Positions 24,911-38,255 of a stretch of DNA of 64,000 nucleotides are shown here, piece by piece. A program made the translations under genes and the position numbers. Positions within the stretch are counted from its first letter, which is position 1. Each line of letters opens with the position of its first letter. Source of the stretch: Epiperipatus broadwayi (Eukaryota > Onychophora > Udeonychophora > Euonychophora > Peripatidae); the NCBI GenBank assembly GCA_028023455.1, contig JAQFVV010006427.1, forward strand, positions 1,054,001-1,118,000, read 5' to 3'. A model generated the notes under the pieces. It did not search any database and was not told the origin of the DNA. It worked only from the letters and a program-made list of their open reading frames with translations.

Positions 24911-26830
24911 GGAGATGAGTAGAACTTGTGTGGTGAAATAGAGAAAGTGGCAAAGAGGATTTTAGGTGAGAATATTCAGAAAAATAAAGGTAATAAAAAT
25001 GTCAGAGTTAGTAGAAGTGTAAAAGAGAGGGGGAAAGCAGTCAGAGAATATAAGCACACTATTAAGCACAAAAAAAGTGAAAAGGATGTTAATGATAAAT
25101 GGGAAAAATACTTAGAAGAAAAGAAGTTGTCTGAAATAGATAATTATATATACAGAATAAAATTGAATAGTAAATTGTTGGAGGATATTAATAAAAGTGG
25201 AAGAACTGGGAATAGAAAATTTTGGAAATACATTAAAAGAAGAAATTTAGGGTGGAGAGAGATAGTATTACTAGATGATGAGGGAGTAGAGAGTAGGTCT
25301 AGAGAAGAATTAGAGATTATATTAAATAAGTATGTAATGGGTATAAAAATGTTAGATGTGAAGGACAGAGTGATAACAAACTCAAAATCATATAGTAATG
25401 GATATATTATGTTTACAGAAAATGAACTGAATGAGTCAAGGAAGAAATTGAAAAGTAAAAAGGATAGAGGTTTAGATGGATAAGCAGCAGAAATGATAAC
25501 GAATTTAGGGCATAAGACAAAAGTAAAAATGTTATCATATTTTAATAAGATGGCACAGAAAAGAGATTTTCCAGGTAGTTGGAGTAATACAAAAGTAAGG
25601 CTAATATATAAAGGAAAGGGTAAGGATCATAGAAAGTTAAACAATTATAAATTGATAGCAATAACATAAGTTTTATATAAAGTTTTTTCATATATGGTGG
25701 CTGTAAGGGTTGCAAAATGGATGGAAGAGAATAATATAGTTGGAGAAATACAAGGAGGTTTTCAATTGGCTAGTCATATAGGAGATAGTTTATTGGTAGT
25801 TACACAACTTATGGATTTGAGTAGGTATACAGGTAGACAGTTATATATGACTTTTATAGATATAGAGAAGGCATATAATAGAGTACATAGAAACAGATTA
25901 TGGGTACATTTAGTAAATTTGGGAATGGATGGAGCTTTGGTGGATATTATTAAGAAATTATGTGAACATAATTACTATATGTATCAATTAGGGCATATAG
26001 AATCAGTTAAAGTTAAAAGCGGGGTGGGACTAAAGCATAAATGCCCTATGTCACCTATTTTGTTTTTGTTGTATTTGAGAGAAATGGAGAGAGCAATAGA
26101 AAGACTAGGAAGAGGAATAGAGATATCTTTAATAGGTAGCATGGGAGTATATACATTATCAGCTCTTTTATTTGCAGATGATGTGTTTTTGTATGCAGAA
26201 AAAGGGAAGATATGGAAGTTGCTGAGGACATGAACAAGGGAAGGCAAAGAGATGGGGATTAAGTTTAGTGAAGAAAAATCAAAACTAAGACAAAGAATTT
26301 TTATTGGGGGGTATAAAGTTAAGTGTGGTGAATAGATATAACTATCTGGAAATCATCTTAAGTAATCAGAGAAATTTATTGGATGAATGGGAAAAAATTG
26401 TTAAATGGAGTAAAGAAAAGAAAATGATTGATAAAAGAATTAATAGTGTTTTCATATAATAAATATTACATAGATAGGATTGTATGGATGGGAGTGATAG
26501 CAGGGTTAACATATGGGAGTGATGTGTTGTGTGTTAGTAAAGGGGTATTAGATTACTTGGAAAAAGTACAAAGAGAAGTAGGAAGACATGCATTAGATGC
26601 AGATATGTGGATGTCAAAGGAGGCAATTCAAGGAGAAATGGGATGGTCAAGTTTTTATATGAGAGATGCAAAAGGCAAAATGAACATGTTTAGTAGATTG
26701 CAGTTTGCAGATAATAAAAGAATATCCAAAGTAGTATTTAATTGGGTTATGAATAAAGAGAAGGTAACATAATGGGTGAAAAAGGGAAGAATAAATATAA
26801 GCAAAGTGATTATACAGAAAATGGGTTATT
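24911..26830 (+). pseudogene. LINE ORF2, reverse transcriptase and C-terminus
   Basis: A charged linker (24926-25483) precedes the RT. VRLIYKGKGKDHRKLNNYK (about 25594-25650) is the first conserved block, then a stop. The frame at 25694-26233 holds motif A (FIDIEKAYNRV, residues 54-64), motif B (CPMSPILF, 117-124) and the catalytic LLFADD (158-163). After frameshifts, 26428-26772 encodes the C-terminal region with LEKVQREVGRHAL and EAIQGEMGW, typical of LINE C-termini. All catalytic residues of the RT remain, but the frame is broken at least four times. Confidence 0.8.
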
Positions 26831-26999
26831 GATTTTTATGCTGGGTTTGGGAAAAGATAAGGGGAATTTAGGTATAAATGCCATGGAGTTGACAAAGATT
26901 ATTTTGTGGAAATGGAATGAAACAGGATATGGGAAAATATAGAGTGGGGAATGGAATGGGAAGGTAAAGTGGTTAACAGGTTTTTCTGGGCATAGTTGC

Positions 27000-29900
27000 T
27001 GATAGTTTTCTCACTCTGTATAAGGAAAAGTCACAGTGCATCACACATCACATCAATAAAGAAAGTTTAATTTATGGTGACCAAAAAGTTGTTGATGAAA
27101 AATGCTACCAGATAGGCTCAGGGAGAAAAAGAGATCTTTGTCATAGAGTGCAAAAGAATATTATAGTATCAAATACTTTGACAAATAATTGTGCTTTTTT
27201 ACCTAAGTATTAAAGGGACTTATAATTTCTTTCTACCAGCAATTTATCTAAACAAATTCTACTTTTCCCTTAATTAGAGATTTAACAAAAAATGAGCACA
27301 GTGTGATTTTTCTCTAAAACCTGGTAAAACATCAGGACATAATAGAGATGTCATATGCCTGCAAACAATCATAAGAAGTTGAACAATGCAATCATTAAAA
27401 TTGATTCTGACAAGCAAGAGAAAAGATTATGATTTTATGTAAGCTTAAATAGAAGAAAACAAAATCTTTGTGGTTTAAAGTAGCAGAACTATATAATTAA
27501 CAAATTTCTAGCCAAAAGATTTACGATCTGCATGAAACACAAATACACATTGAACTAATTAATTTTTAAATAAAAAGGAAAATAGGTGATCTAAAAAAAG
27601 TACTCATATCTGCCAAAGCTTTTAACATCAATTCATAATAATAATAAATAAATATAGAGTGTAAAATATAAATTCACAATACACTTTCCAACCAAGAAAT
27701 TTAAAATAAAAAATCTTAAGCTAATTCTCTAGTACATATAATAAAAATATGTTTATATAGTAATTAATAAATATTTTAAATGATTATGAATAATTTATTA
27801 TAGATCCATATTTCTTTTTGTATTAAGCTTAGAGACTTAAGCAAAGAGATTTAAACCCTGGTTTAAGATCAATAAATGTTCATTTATCTTTGAGGCATTA
27901 ATATTCAGTTTGACTTATTTCTTCCAATGGTGCATGTAAAGTTTATCTCTCTCCAGCATTCTGGTTGTGGCATACAAAGGCAATCATTAAGATCAGTTTT
28001 GACTAGGCAATTAGGACATGAAATTGAAAGCACAATTTTGAACTTCAGAGTTCATCTTTGGGTTGGTTTAGCAGTGCATATTTTTAAGAAGGTTTCTGAA
28101 AGTGTGTTTTTTGCAGTCTGAATTGATGGTGTTATTATTTTTTACTTCTTTTATTAGCAATTAGCCCAGCAATTCTTATTTAGCGCAGCAGTCAAAAGTC
28201 AATTATGGTGATCTGCCTTTAGCAATTAGCAACTATCTAAAAGTTATAATGATCAGCAGCCCACCATTAGTTAATAGAAATGTTGTATTTCAAACAAAAA
28301 CATAGCTTTTTTATGAAATTGTCATCTCCTGCCTAACAAAATGTATATAAAAAAATAACTCTCAGCTTTTAAAATAGATTAAAATCAAAATGCAAAAATA
28401 TAATTATCTTAATTAAAAGTCTTTTCCAATTTAAATTTATATAATTTTGAAAATATGATTGAGTATGTGATCTATAGCATGTACTCTTAATAAAATATAA
28501 AATAAATAAAATAAATTTAAATACAATTTTCTTTTAAAATCTTTAAAAAATATACATTTAGTTTTGATTTGGAAGGATGGATTTTAAAGTGGAGAAAGCA
28601 TCCAGTTCATCTGCCCCATCATGCTATGAAAAAAATTATAAATTTCTTTACTCTTTTTTAAACCTTTAAAGATTAAAAATCCTCTCAGAAACCCTGCTGA
28701 ACATTTGTCCTGCATTATATCTAGTGAGTTATTACTACTAATTTAACTTTCACCACTGACTCCAACATTATTGATCTTTTGCTCATCAGGTCTGAGATCT
28801 CTGGCATTATAGGATCCATAAACCCCAGACTCATCTTCCAGGATAAATGAATTCTGACCACTTTTCTTTTATATGGTGAAAGGATCATCATAAATAGAAG
28901 AAAAATTTATACTGATGCTGGGTTGGATTACTAACATGAGGCTTTCTTACAAAAACCAAGTCACCATGTCAAATTGGCATGATCACCTGTTTCCACACCT
29001 TATTCATAATTCTGCCATGTGCATAAATCTTATTCTAGCCTTTTCCTTATCTCTTTATCTATTAATATTTTCTTGATTGGTGGGCAATAGGGCCTTGATA
29101 AATACAAGATAATTCTGATTGAAATGTAATCTAATTGGTGTAAAGCCTGTGGACTCATTTTGCATCTAATTGATGTAGTTGGTAATATTCTCAGTGATCA
29201 TTGTATCCACAAAACAAAAACAAAAAAAAATGTTATTAATATCTTTATTTATATATAATTTTTATGAGACATATATTTTCTGACCTTTTATTGTTGATGT
29301 AAATAATAACAATGTCAATAAACATCACATGATCACCATTTCTTATGCTTACTCTTGACTGCTATTCAAACAGGGAAAACTCTGTACTAGATGGGGATTT
29401 TATGCACAAACCTTCTGGCATCCATTGATTACTCTGGCTTGCACTGAGTGGCAATACATATATAAAGTTTTGCCTGCTTTAATAACAATGTCATAAGTGA
29501 TTAAAGTATAATATTTAAGATTGGTTATTTATATATCCATAAAAAATTAAAATATAAATAACTAACAAATGCACACATATTTTTCTAATTTTGGTTACTA
29601 TTATTTTTATATCATTTTAATACAATTCACATATTTCATATTACTTTTATCTTTTTTTGTTTTGTAGCCTCTTCACTACTCTTAGATAAAAATAATTTTA
29701 TAAATATAAAAAAAAAAAAGGAATACTTGTAAGGATGAATGCAACTTGATACAAAATCTCTTTATAAATATATATATTTTTGATAACAACTGAGAGTAAG
29801 GTTTGGACTATTTCAATCCTTACAACATGTTCTTAATAATGCAAAGATGTTTTCTGCTTTCAAGATAATAAAATTAAATGGTATGACAGTGGAAATATTT

Positions 29901-32900
29901 TATAAAATATTTGAGGGCTATATCTTGTGTAATTTGTAAGAAATATTATAATTACTGATATTAATTTAAAATACTCTAATAAAATTTGTCTCATCAATGT
30001 AGGTTATAGATAACAAAACACACAGGATCAGTAATTGGAATGTATAATCAAAATGATGTATGCTATTGTTTTGAAAATATTTTAAGTTTGGATATGGTAA
30101 TACAATTTTGAGGAAGAAACTCTTAAAGTGAAATTTTAACATAGGAGTTTAAAATATTATTTGTATTAAATATATATTTATTTACCTACTTTGTTATAGT
30201 TTGCTTATTTATTTGATTAATTTTAATTAAATATGTATTATATTTTATTTATGCATATTTTGCAATAGAAATTTTATTGTTGTTATATACATGGAGGTTT
30301 TTATTCTCATTTTTTTTCCCATTTATTTATTTTATTTTGGGTTTATGCATATCTGTGAATGCCTGAAATTTTCTTTGGTTTATAATCTAATTTTATCATG
30401 TACCCTTTTATTATTACCAAAACAATAATCAAAATTTGTTTCATGGTTTGTGACATACCTGATGCATAGGTTAGTGCAATGAGGGTAGGGAGGTTTAGTA
30501 TGAGTATGCATGGAGTATATATTCTGATTTGTATGATACTCATAAATTAAAAATAGGTATTGCAAGTTGGAATAATAATTATTTTATGATTAATAGATTC
30601 AAGATTTTATTCTTCATGTTTTTCAATAGATAAATGCTATTTTATTCATATTTGCGATTACAAGATTTGCAATTCCAAATAGGGGGCCTCAATTATGTGG
30701 CAAGAACACACTCTTATTTGATTCTGTTGCTTCCTAGCATTATAATTTAGTAACTTTTTCAATAGTGTTTATTACCACAATGAATATGCATTTTTTTTAA
30801 ATATTGTTTCTCAAATAAAACTGCTTTTCAAATATTAAACATTAGAGATTATAAACCATCAGACAATTTTCATATTTTTAAATTAAAAATCATAGTGGTC
30901 AAAAAGGATCATTGGCTTCTCAAATTTAAGAAGTAATTTTTATTTTAAATAACAAGTTTTTTCTCAACATTTTCCATCATAATTATCACCGAATCAAGTA
31001 AAATCTTATCTATTTCATTATTCTACTAATTTTAAATTCAGCTGTAGCTTTAGTATTTTCTTCTTCTATTTATCCTGTCTGGAACATAAATTCTTTAAGT
31101 TACTTCAAAAATAAAATCTTTTTTTTTTTTTTAAATTTTACTTAAGTATTTTTGTAAAGTAATCTTTGATTTATTATATACTAGTATATATATATTTTTA
31201 AATTATATACTAGTATATATATTTAACTATAATAAGTGACAGCTTTGACTCCCACGCACTTCTTAATTAGTTACCTGAATTATTAAATTATAGACATAAC
31301 TTTACAATAAGTATTTTTCTTTTAAAATTTTAATTTATCTTCTCTTTACATATATATTACAAGAATAAGGTTATATTAAGCTACAACCTTTCATGATCAA
31401 AATAGTAAACAGTCAAAAGGTTGTAGAAAACAGTAATTTATTTTAATGATTAATTTTTAAAGCACCTTTTAATTACTTTTGTTCTATTTTACTTATTACC
31501 TTTCTTGACAATTTTGATGAGACAATTAACTATTTTAAAAGATCACCAACTGCTTGTAATTAAAACTGTTTAACAAATATAAATATTTAATTACTTGTTT
31601 GCTAAATATCAAAAAGTTTAGTAGGTTTTGATGGGTTTTATTTTTCTATTTATGTTATTGATCGATATCTTAAAAGTATTTGTCTTATAATAAAATTAAT
31701 GCCAGATAACACTTTGAGAAAGCTGTATGATGTCATCTGATTCTCATTTTAATAATTGGCTTTCATAAATAGGATAATCTTGTAATATCTACTATACCAT
31801 TTTTAGATTCCTTATTTCTGTTTAACGATATGAAGCATAAATTTAAAATGTTTTTGTCAGCTATATTGTTTACCCATAAATTTATTTGTTCATTGATGTA
31901 TTAAAAAAATGTTACTTCAGATACAAAAAAAATTTCTTATCTCAATTTTGTTTATAGTATTATTTGCTTTGTTTGTATCTTAACAATTATATGTAGCACA
32001 TATCAATATATATATATATATATATATATTGTAAAGGTTGGAAAGACCCACCTTTCCATCAAAGTGTCATAATTGGTTTTTATTATTATTATTTTTTTTT
32101 TGATTTGGCTTTGATATGGAATTTTTATATATATGTTGTTGTTGTTAGCTGTTATTGTTATTTATTTCAATTTTTTTTTTGGTATATGCATTTATTTATG
32201 ATTGTAGGATTTAAATGGCAGTGGTGATACGTATATGCATATATAGATTTGACAAAGATATTGTTTTATATTTAAAGTATTTGCCTTTAGTAATATCAAT
32301 GATCAAATATTGGCATCTAAAATTACTAAATGTTTTTATATCATATTTTTGTTTTTGAAATTGTTGCAATGTAATTTTATTATTTGTTATTTATTTATTT
32401 ATTTTGTTTTTGAAACTGTAAAGCTAATTTTTATATGTGCCCCTTTACCCCACTTAGTGATGACAATTGGTCCTCCAAAACTCATCGTTAAGCAAGAATA
32501 TTGTATACAAAATACGTAATTATAATGGGGGTCTATGGGGAAAAAATTGGTCAGTTGTAAAATATCCACATTGATTTCCAAACTCAAAGATTTTCTTGAT
32601 TTTTTCATGACAACGATGACTAAATACGGTATCAAAAAAGAAAAGTTTTATATCACTAAGAAAAAAAATACATATTTTCACTTTAAAAAGTACAGAACAG
32701 CAAAAAGAAAGAGAAAGTGAAACTAAATTTGAATTTAAGTTTTTGTATTCTTCTGCAGAAGTTTTTCATTGTAATGTAAAAAAAATCAATACTGAAATGC
32801 CTTTTTTTTAAATTTGTATTACAGTATATATTACTACTATACATTTATGTTTATTACTTATGTGAAATTATTCAAATTAAAAAACAATGTTTAATTATTA

Positions 32901-33400
32901 ATTATTTAATTGAACATAAAGACTTATTACTGTACTCCATAGTAACAAAATGCTTAATGTTTATCGTAAACCAGTCAACTTTAGAGAAAAAAATCAACTT
33001 ATTTTAAAAGTAAAAAATCTAACTTCTAATTTTCTAAAACATACTGCTAGGTTTATTTTTCTTACTGTATATTTTTAGTAATATAATATCTCCCCCCATT
33101 CAAGTAGAAAGATTATTAATTAAATGCAATCTCTTTTTCTTTTTAAACTTTTCTAATTCGACATTTGCATTTTAAAATGTTGTTTTTCTTTTGATTATCT
33201 TGAGTGTAAACAACATGTTTATTAATGAAGTTACAAAATCAATAACTATTTTTACATAATTATCCAGGTGTTTGAAAGATAATATATCGTACTTAAAACA
33301 CACACACAGTTTAATATTAATATTTAGTGTTTTCCTGAAAGTTTGTGATGATGGTATTTTATTTGTCCTGTACTGTATTTATATATTGGAGCATTTGTAT
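27000..33400. other. A+T-rich intergenic or intronic sequence
   Basis: No exon or known repeat recognised. Small open frames (27927-28121, 30343-30565, 32310-32720) have no family features. TA tracts lie at 31181-31220 and 32005-32029; the latter runs into TTGTAAAGG, which resembles but does not match the LTR-like block ends elsewhere. Confidence 0.4.
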
Positions 33401-33410
33401 ACAGTATTAT

Positions 33411-33740
33411 CAACAAATTAAACATCCTTCTCCTTTTTCTTTTCAAAAACTTTATTTTCTTATCTCAATACTGAACATATATATATTGTATATACAGTAT
33501 TTGTATAATACAAAACTTTAACATTTCAACTGTTTATCTTCATACAGTCATTTTCAAGGATATCTCTCTCCTACTGCTATATTTTATTACTCTTTCTTTT
33601 ACATTATTTAATTACAAATCAACGTTGGAGTTTTGTATTATATAAATATATATATATACTGTATATTTTCAGTATTGAGATAAGAAAATAAAGTTTTTGA
33701 AAAGAAAAAGTAGAAGGATTTTTAATTTGTTGATATTATT
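33411..33740. repeat. Inverted repeat, arms of about 105 bases
   Basis: 33411-33520 and 33619-33740 are reverse complements with few mismatches. Landmarks are 'tcttttcaaaaactttatt' in the left arm and its complement 'aataaagtttttgaaaaga' in the right, and 'ttatctcaatactga' against 'tcagtattgagataa'. About 100 unrelated bases separate them. Each arm has a TA-rich stretch. Possibly a small inverted-repeat transposon or another head-to-head dimer. Confidence 0.75.
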
Positions 33741-33744
33741 GTAG

Positions 33745-35320
33745 AACATATATACATATTTTAAAAGAAAAAGTGGATGAACATTTGCTGTGTTATTTAT
33801 TATATATGATGTATACAGTATTATAGATTCAGTAATTATAGATATTTTAAGTGTTTTATGAATAAAATATTGTATGTGTATACAATTATAGCAAAGTCAT
33901 TACCTGTATACATATTACAATAATATACTTTTGCTTTTGGGTAAAATGAATTTAATATAGCTATCTCTGATGTTATCAGTGATGCAAAATTCAAGATGGC
34001 TGCCAAAAAAAATTTTTTTTTAATTTTTCCCGATTGTTATAGCGAATAATTGATTGTACATCAAAGTAGTGGGTACAAATTGATGATGATCACTATTGCA
34101 AAATATTGCTAAGTAGACAATCACTAAGTGGGATAAAGGTGTATTTTTTTTAAACTTTATAATTAGAAATTGATGATTGTTTTTTTTCTCAAAATATGAT
34201 TTATTAACATAATATTAATCTTTGAATTTACATGTTATATGTAGTGATATACAAGATTCAAATTATGATTTACAATGCAGAATTTGATTTACCGAGTGAA
34301 CAGAAAAATCTTAAATTGTATATGCATATATCTTGCCATTCATAGCTTCTCTCATAGTTTACTAAGTAACTCCTGACCTTAATGGCAACTAGATAGATCA
34401 TGGCTATCAAGAATCACATCATCTCCACAATCCAGAAGATGAGAAAGTGAAAACCCATACTAATCCCCACACAGCACTCACATTCCAGCTCCGCCCCCTG
34501 CTAAGAACTAGGAATCAGGCCTTGGGGTATTTCCAAAGTGTAAACTCTCTCATTCAATGCCCTTACTAATCCCCACAACACCCAGATCCATAAAGACATT
34601 GATAATAGCAGCACTAAAAGACTGATCTAAACAATAGATATATGTAAAAAATACTATAGCAAGAAGGACTGACAATCACTATTAAGGCAAAAAAGCAAAA
34701 CTTTGTTACTGTCTCCTAAACAATTTTTCTTTGTCTAACTACAATATTTATTGGACTTGATATATCATTAGGAATTGCAGACTAAATAAAAAATTACAGT
34801 CCAGGATTTAAACCTCCATCTTATCCTATTTCATTACATCTATTGGAAAATAGGCAAATTATTAACAAGCAGTCATTTGAAATAGAAAACAAACAAATAA
34901 CAAGCCAATATAAGCATTATTTAAATATCCAAAATCAGTCTGTTCCTTTCAACTGATCCATTATAATATATTCCAGGTAAAAGAATACTCTGAGACAACC
35001 ATTGACAAAGAGCTTGTGAATTAACATATTCATCATTTCAAATTATTTTACATGTTAATTCAACCTAAGCCATAACAGACAAAATCACATCAAATAGTTG
35101 TTGAACTTTAAAATAAAGAGAAAACTAAGAAGATTAAATGGTAATTAATTTGGCCATTTTTTTTGTTTGCATATGGTTGATTTTAAATTTAACTATTTAT
35201 CTATATGTAACTAATTTGAAGTGTTAATCAATCATTATAATTAACAACATATTAAGTTTCATTGAGTAATAAAATTTTCTATTTTATTTTGATTCACATG
35301 CAATATATATTCCTAAATAA
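33745..35320. other. Sequence without recognised genes
   Basis: Mostly A+T-rich. 34360-34620 is somewhat richer in G+C (for example 'ccagctccgccccctgcta') but shows no open frame or repeat relationship inside the window. Confidence 0.35.
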
Positions 35321-35416
35321 TATAAGGGTTCGAACTCAGACTTTCACATAACCCACCACTCTCAGTGCCAATCTGTATTGCTGACCTACCTGATCACACA
35401 CATTCTGAAAAGATAA

Positions 35417-35476
35417 ATAATCACCAATATATGTATTTCATGCTAAACCAGCAATCATCAGTTGGTCTAGATTACT
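35417..35476 (-). ncRNA. Hammerhead ribozyme, type A, intact core
   Basis: Minus strand: outer stem I AGTAATC/GATTATT (7 pairs counting one G-U), inner stem I CCAA/TTGG, core CTGATGA, stem II TGCT-ggttt-AGCA, GAAA, stem III AUA-ca-UAU, A at the cleavage position. The closing stem II pair is U-U rather than G-C, which may weaken it. Otherwise complete. Confidence 0.8.
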
Positions 35477-35674
35477 ATCCTCACACACATATATAATCAG
35501 TACTCAGCTTTATATTAAGATAACAAGGTCAATGAATGTTCCATCATCAGATTTTCATTGAAATGGAAGACTAAAGAGTTGTGATTTGGAATAGTTAGAA
35601 GCCTGTCCATTAAAGTATGAAGATTGGCTATCTTAATATAAAGCTGAGTACTGATTATATATATATATAAGGAT

Positions 35675-35738
35675 AGTAATCTAGACCAACTGATGATGAT
35701 TGCTGGTTTAGCATGAAATACGTATATTGGTGATTATT
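35675..35738 (+). ncRNA. Hammerhead ribozyme, type A, core with TGA duplication
   Basis: Plus strand: same stems as its inverted partner, GAAA intact, stem III AUA-cg-UAU. The core reads CTGATGATGA, an extra TGA between the core and stem II. This probably disrupts stacking on stem II. Confidence 0.7.
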
Positions 35739-35818
35739 TATCTTTTCAACATGTGTGTGATCAGATGGATCAGAAATATGAGATGGCACTGAGAGTGGTG
35801 GGTCATGTGAAAGTCTGT

Positions 35819-35827
35819 GTTCGAACC
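35819..35827 (+). promoter_or_regulatory. tRNA-like B-box (GTTCGAACC) of type A repeat
   Basis: This is the best-preserved B-box in the type A family, matching the RNA polymerase III consensus GGTTCGANTCC well. It follows the ribozyme by about 80 bases in the same orientation. Other copies read GAGTTCAAATCC (41340) or the inverse of GAGTTCGAAC (35333-35345). A convincing A-box and cloverleaf are not visible. Confidence 0.45.
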
Positions 35828-35879
35828 CCGCATATATTACATATATAAATGCAGGTTTAAGCCTGTACAATGTACTAAA

Positions 35880-37930
35880 TAATATAAGTAAATTGTTTTA
35901 AATCTTTAATTTATCAGTATTAATAAGTAAAAACACTAGAGATAGGAATCGGTTTTGTACTTTTATTAATAGAAGTTTTATATACAAAGGGTTGTAAGGA
36001 AGATATTAAATTTAGGAGTCATAATAGAAGCCCTATTATAAATAATAAATCTAAAGAGTTCGAAAATTGTAGTCCAAAAGAGGAGGATAGTTTTAATAAA
36101 AAATTAAGCATATAAATATCCAAGGCAGTAGGAAAAAAATTATTATAATTTTTTTTAAAGTTAAGTGATTTATCCATAAGAAACGTATCGACGATTCTGA
36201 TCTATTACTATAAGAAGCTATTATGATTTACATTATTTCTCCATTATTGCATCTTTCTGTGTATTAAATAGTCGATGATTCTTATGTAGATATTAACATC
36301 AATCCATGCCTACTGCTAGCAAATATTGTTAATTTAATAGTATTGAATTAAAATGAAAATTTAAAAAGGAAAACAAATATTTTATGTGTTCAATATAATT
36401 ATTGCCATTTAAAAATAAAATCAAACCACACTTAGAATAAAGTGTAAACCATTTGTTTTATATGAAATGATTTAGTGATTTATTTGAAATTTATTTATTT
36501 TTCTTTTTTCAGTACAAAGGTCAGTAAATGATAATTGTGTGTTTTGCCAATATTCAAGTTTATAATTACTTATTTAAGTGATCATTACTTAATATATTAT
36601 TTTACATATAATACCATCTGCAAATATAGGTTGGATTCAATAAAATTCCCTTTGTTTCCAATTTATATTTTGGTAAGTAATTAAATCTCATTAGTCAAGT
36701 TAACCCTGAGAGTAAATCATTTAATGTCTCTTATTATTGCTCTTTGATATCTATGCATACCTGTCAATAAATGCCATAAAGAAGGAGAACATGTATGTTT
36801 CTAAAACACCAACATATAACCTGAAGTCATGTGGTGTCATGAAGTAGTTTATTGCTTTATAGCAAATTTTGGCCATTTGATAGGTATGCTTATAGTTATT
36901 AAAAAACTAAGGACACCATATTATATAGGAATTGAATTGAACTCAGATTTATATGATTGTATAAACAAGTTGGCTTAGATTGAAAATATTTATATGTTTT
37001 TAGTTTATGCTAATAGCAGGATAGTATGACATAGAGGTAAATGATAGTAGCTGAAAAAAAGATGTATTAGATTTTAATATAAAATAATTATAAATCGATA
37101 ATGTATTTAATATTTTTGTTATAGATAAGTCTAAAAAAATAATGCAATTTTGACTGCAGTTCAAATATGGACACAAATTAATTAGTTCTACAATAATGTT
37201 TTTATTTTAAAAAATGAGATAGTGGAAACTTTATGTACCAAATGATTAATTACTGATTTTTTATTTATTTTTAAAACATAGAATTCATTAGTACATTTAA
37301 AATATAAGATAAAAATGATATCATACTTTATACGATGATATACTCTTACACCATAAGCATATTATAAATTTATTAAAATGTGACTTATGTATGATAGTTA
37401 ACTACTAATTTCATAACACATATAAACAGAATTCACATCATTTCTAACAAGAGCATGCATTTTTTTAGAATTGGTGCCTCATATTCAATATTAAATAAGA
37501 AAACAGTTAATGTTGCTGATGTTATTGATCAGTTTTGCTGTTAAGTTACAATTGATGCAGCATAAAACAACATCAATCCTGTAATTAGCAATATTTTAAG
37601 TATAATTTAGCACCATATTTTATCAATCTCTTTGCCTCTTTATGCAATAATTATAGACAAGTTATTTTTATTACAAAAAATAAACTATAAAATAATGTAC
37701 CTACTATAAAAATTATGATCAAGGATTTATCTTTTAAAAATTTGGTAAGATTTATTTTTATCTAACACAAGATACATAATCTCTAAATTTCTTGATTCTT
37801 AACAATTTGATAAGTTTTATTAAACAAAAAAGCAATTATGTGAGCTACCATGTTAAATTTGTTTTCTGAACAAAAAACCTAAACTATCTTTAAATTAACA
37901 CACTGCACAGGCTTACACCTGCACATACAG
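35880..37930. other. A+T-rich sequence, nothing recognised
   Basis: No coding signal, RNA gene or repeat relationship was seen in this stretch. Confidence 0.4.
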
Positions 37931-37939
37931 ATATATATG

Positions 37940-38250
37940 TAATATATAAGTGATTAAAACTCAGACTTTCACACAACCCTCAACTCTCAAAGACATCTCA
38001 TATTGCTGACCCACCTGATCACACACATGTTGAAAAGATAAATAATTACAAACATATGTATTTTGTGTGAAACCAGCACTTGTCAGTTAGTCCAGATTAC
38101 CATCTCCACACATATATACAATCAGGGCTCATCTTTATATTAAGATAGCAAATCTTTATACTTTAATAGACATACTTCAAACTACTCTAACTCACAACTC
38201 TTCAGCCTTCTATTTCATTGAAAATCTGATGATGGAATGTTCAAAGCCTT
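37940..38250 (-). mobile_element. Single type A hammerhead repeat, decayed
   Basis: Minus-strand unit: degraded B-box (inverse, about 37952-37966), ribozyme remnant (38042-38100), TA-rich joint and upstream part ending at 'ggaatgttcaaagccttcatta' (38235-38255). It abuts the end of LTR-like copy 2 directly, so one inserted beside or into the other. Confidence 0.65.
38042..38100 (-). ncRNA. Hammerhead type A, decayed
   Basis: Minus strand: core CTGACAA (G8 lost) and AAAA instead of GAAA, with stem II damaged. Outer stem I still pairs partly. Inactive by inspection. Confidence 0.55.
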
Positions 38251-38255
38251 CATTA

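Larger units (their letters stand above)
22990..26985 (+). mobile_element. Decayed CR1/L2-like LINE with esterase ORF1
   Basis: Plus-strand non-LTR retrotransposon of about 4 kb. Order: coiled-coil and SGNH/GDSL esterase (ORF1), apurinic-like endonuclease, reverse transcriptase and a C-terminal domain (ORF2). This layout is established for the CR1 and L2 clades. The sequence is strongly purine-rich on the plus strand, unlike its surroundings. Many stops and frameshifts show it is dead. The 3' end near 26985 is set only by loss of coding similarity; no clear tail repeat is seen. Confidence 0.8.
35325..35845. mobile_element. Head-to-head pair of type A hammerhead repeats
   Basis: Left arm (minus) about 35330-35525 and right arm (plus) about 35527-35840. 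Both carry a ribozyme and a tRNA-like end, with outer ends 'gttcgaactcagact' and 'gtctgtgttcgaac' near TA-rich DNA. The right arm includes the long upstream part (ccatcatcagattttcattg and following) that the left arm lacks, so the partners were cut at different points. This is one of the best-preserved pairs. Confidence 0.75.

Noticed and set aside
25984-26247. Minus-strand frames opposite the LINE reverse transcriptase
   Set aside because: Shadows of the RT; the FADD and motif A sequences on the plus strand explain the open reading.
32005-32060. TA tract followed by TTGTAAAGG as another LTR-like left end
   Set aside because: Differs from the TTGTAAC/TTGAAAC ends, and no matching right end was found downstream.
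35760-35830. Possible tRNA gene
   Set aside because: A good B-box is present but there is no acceptor stem, no clear A-box and no anticodon arm; treated as a tRNA-like part of the type A repeat.
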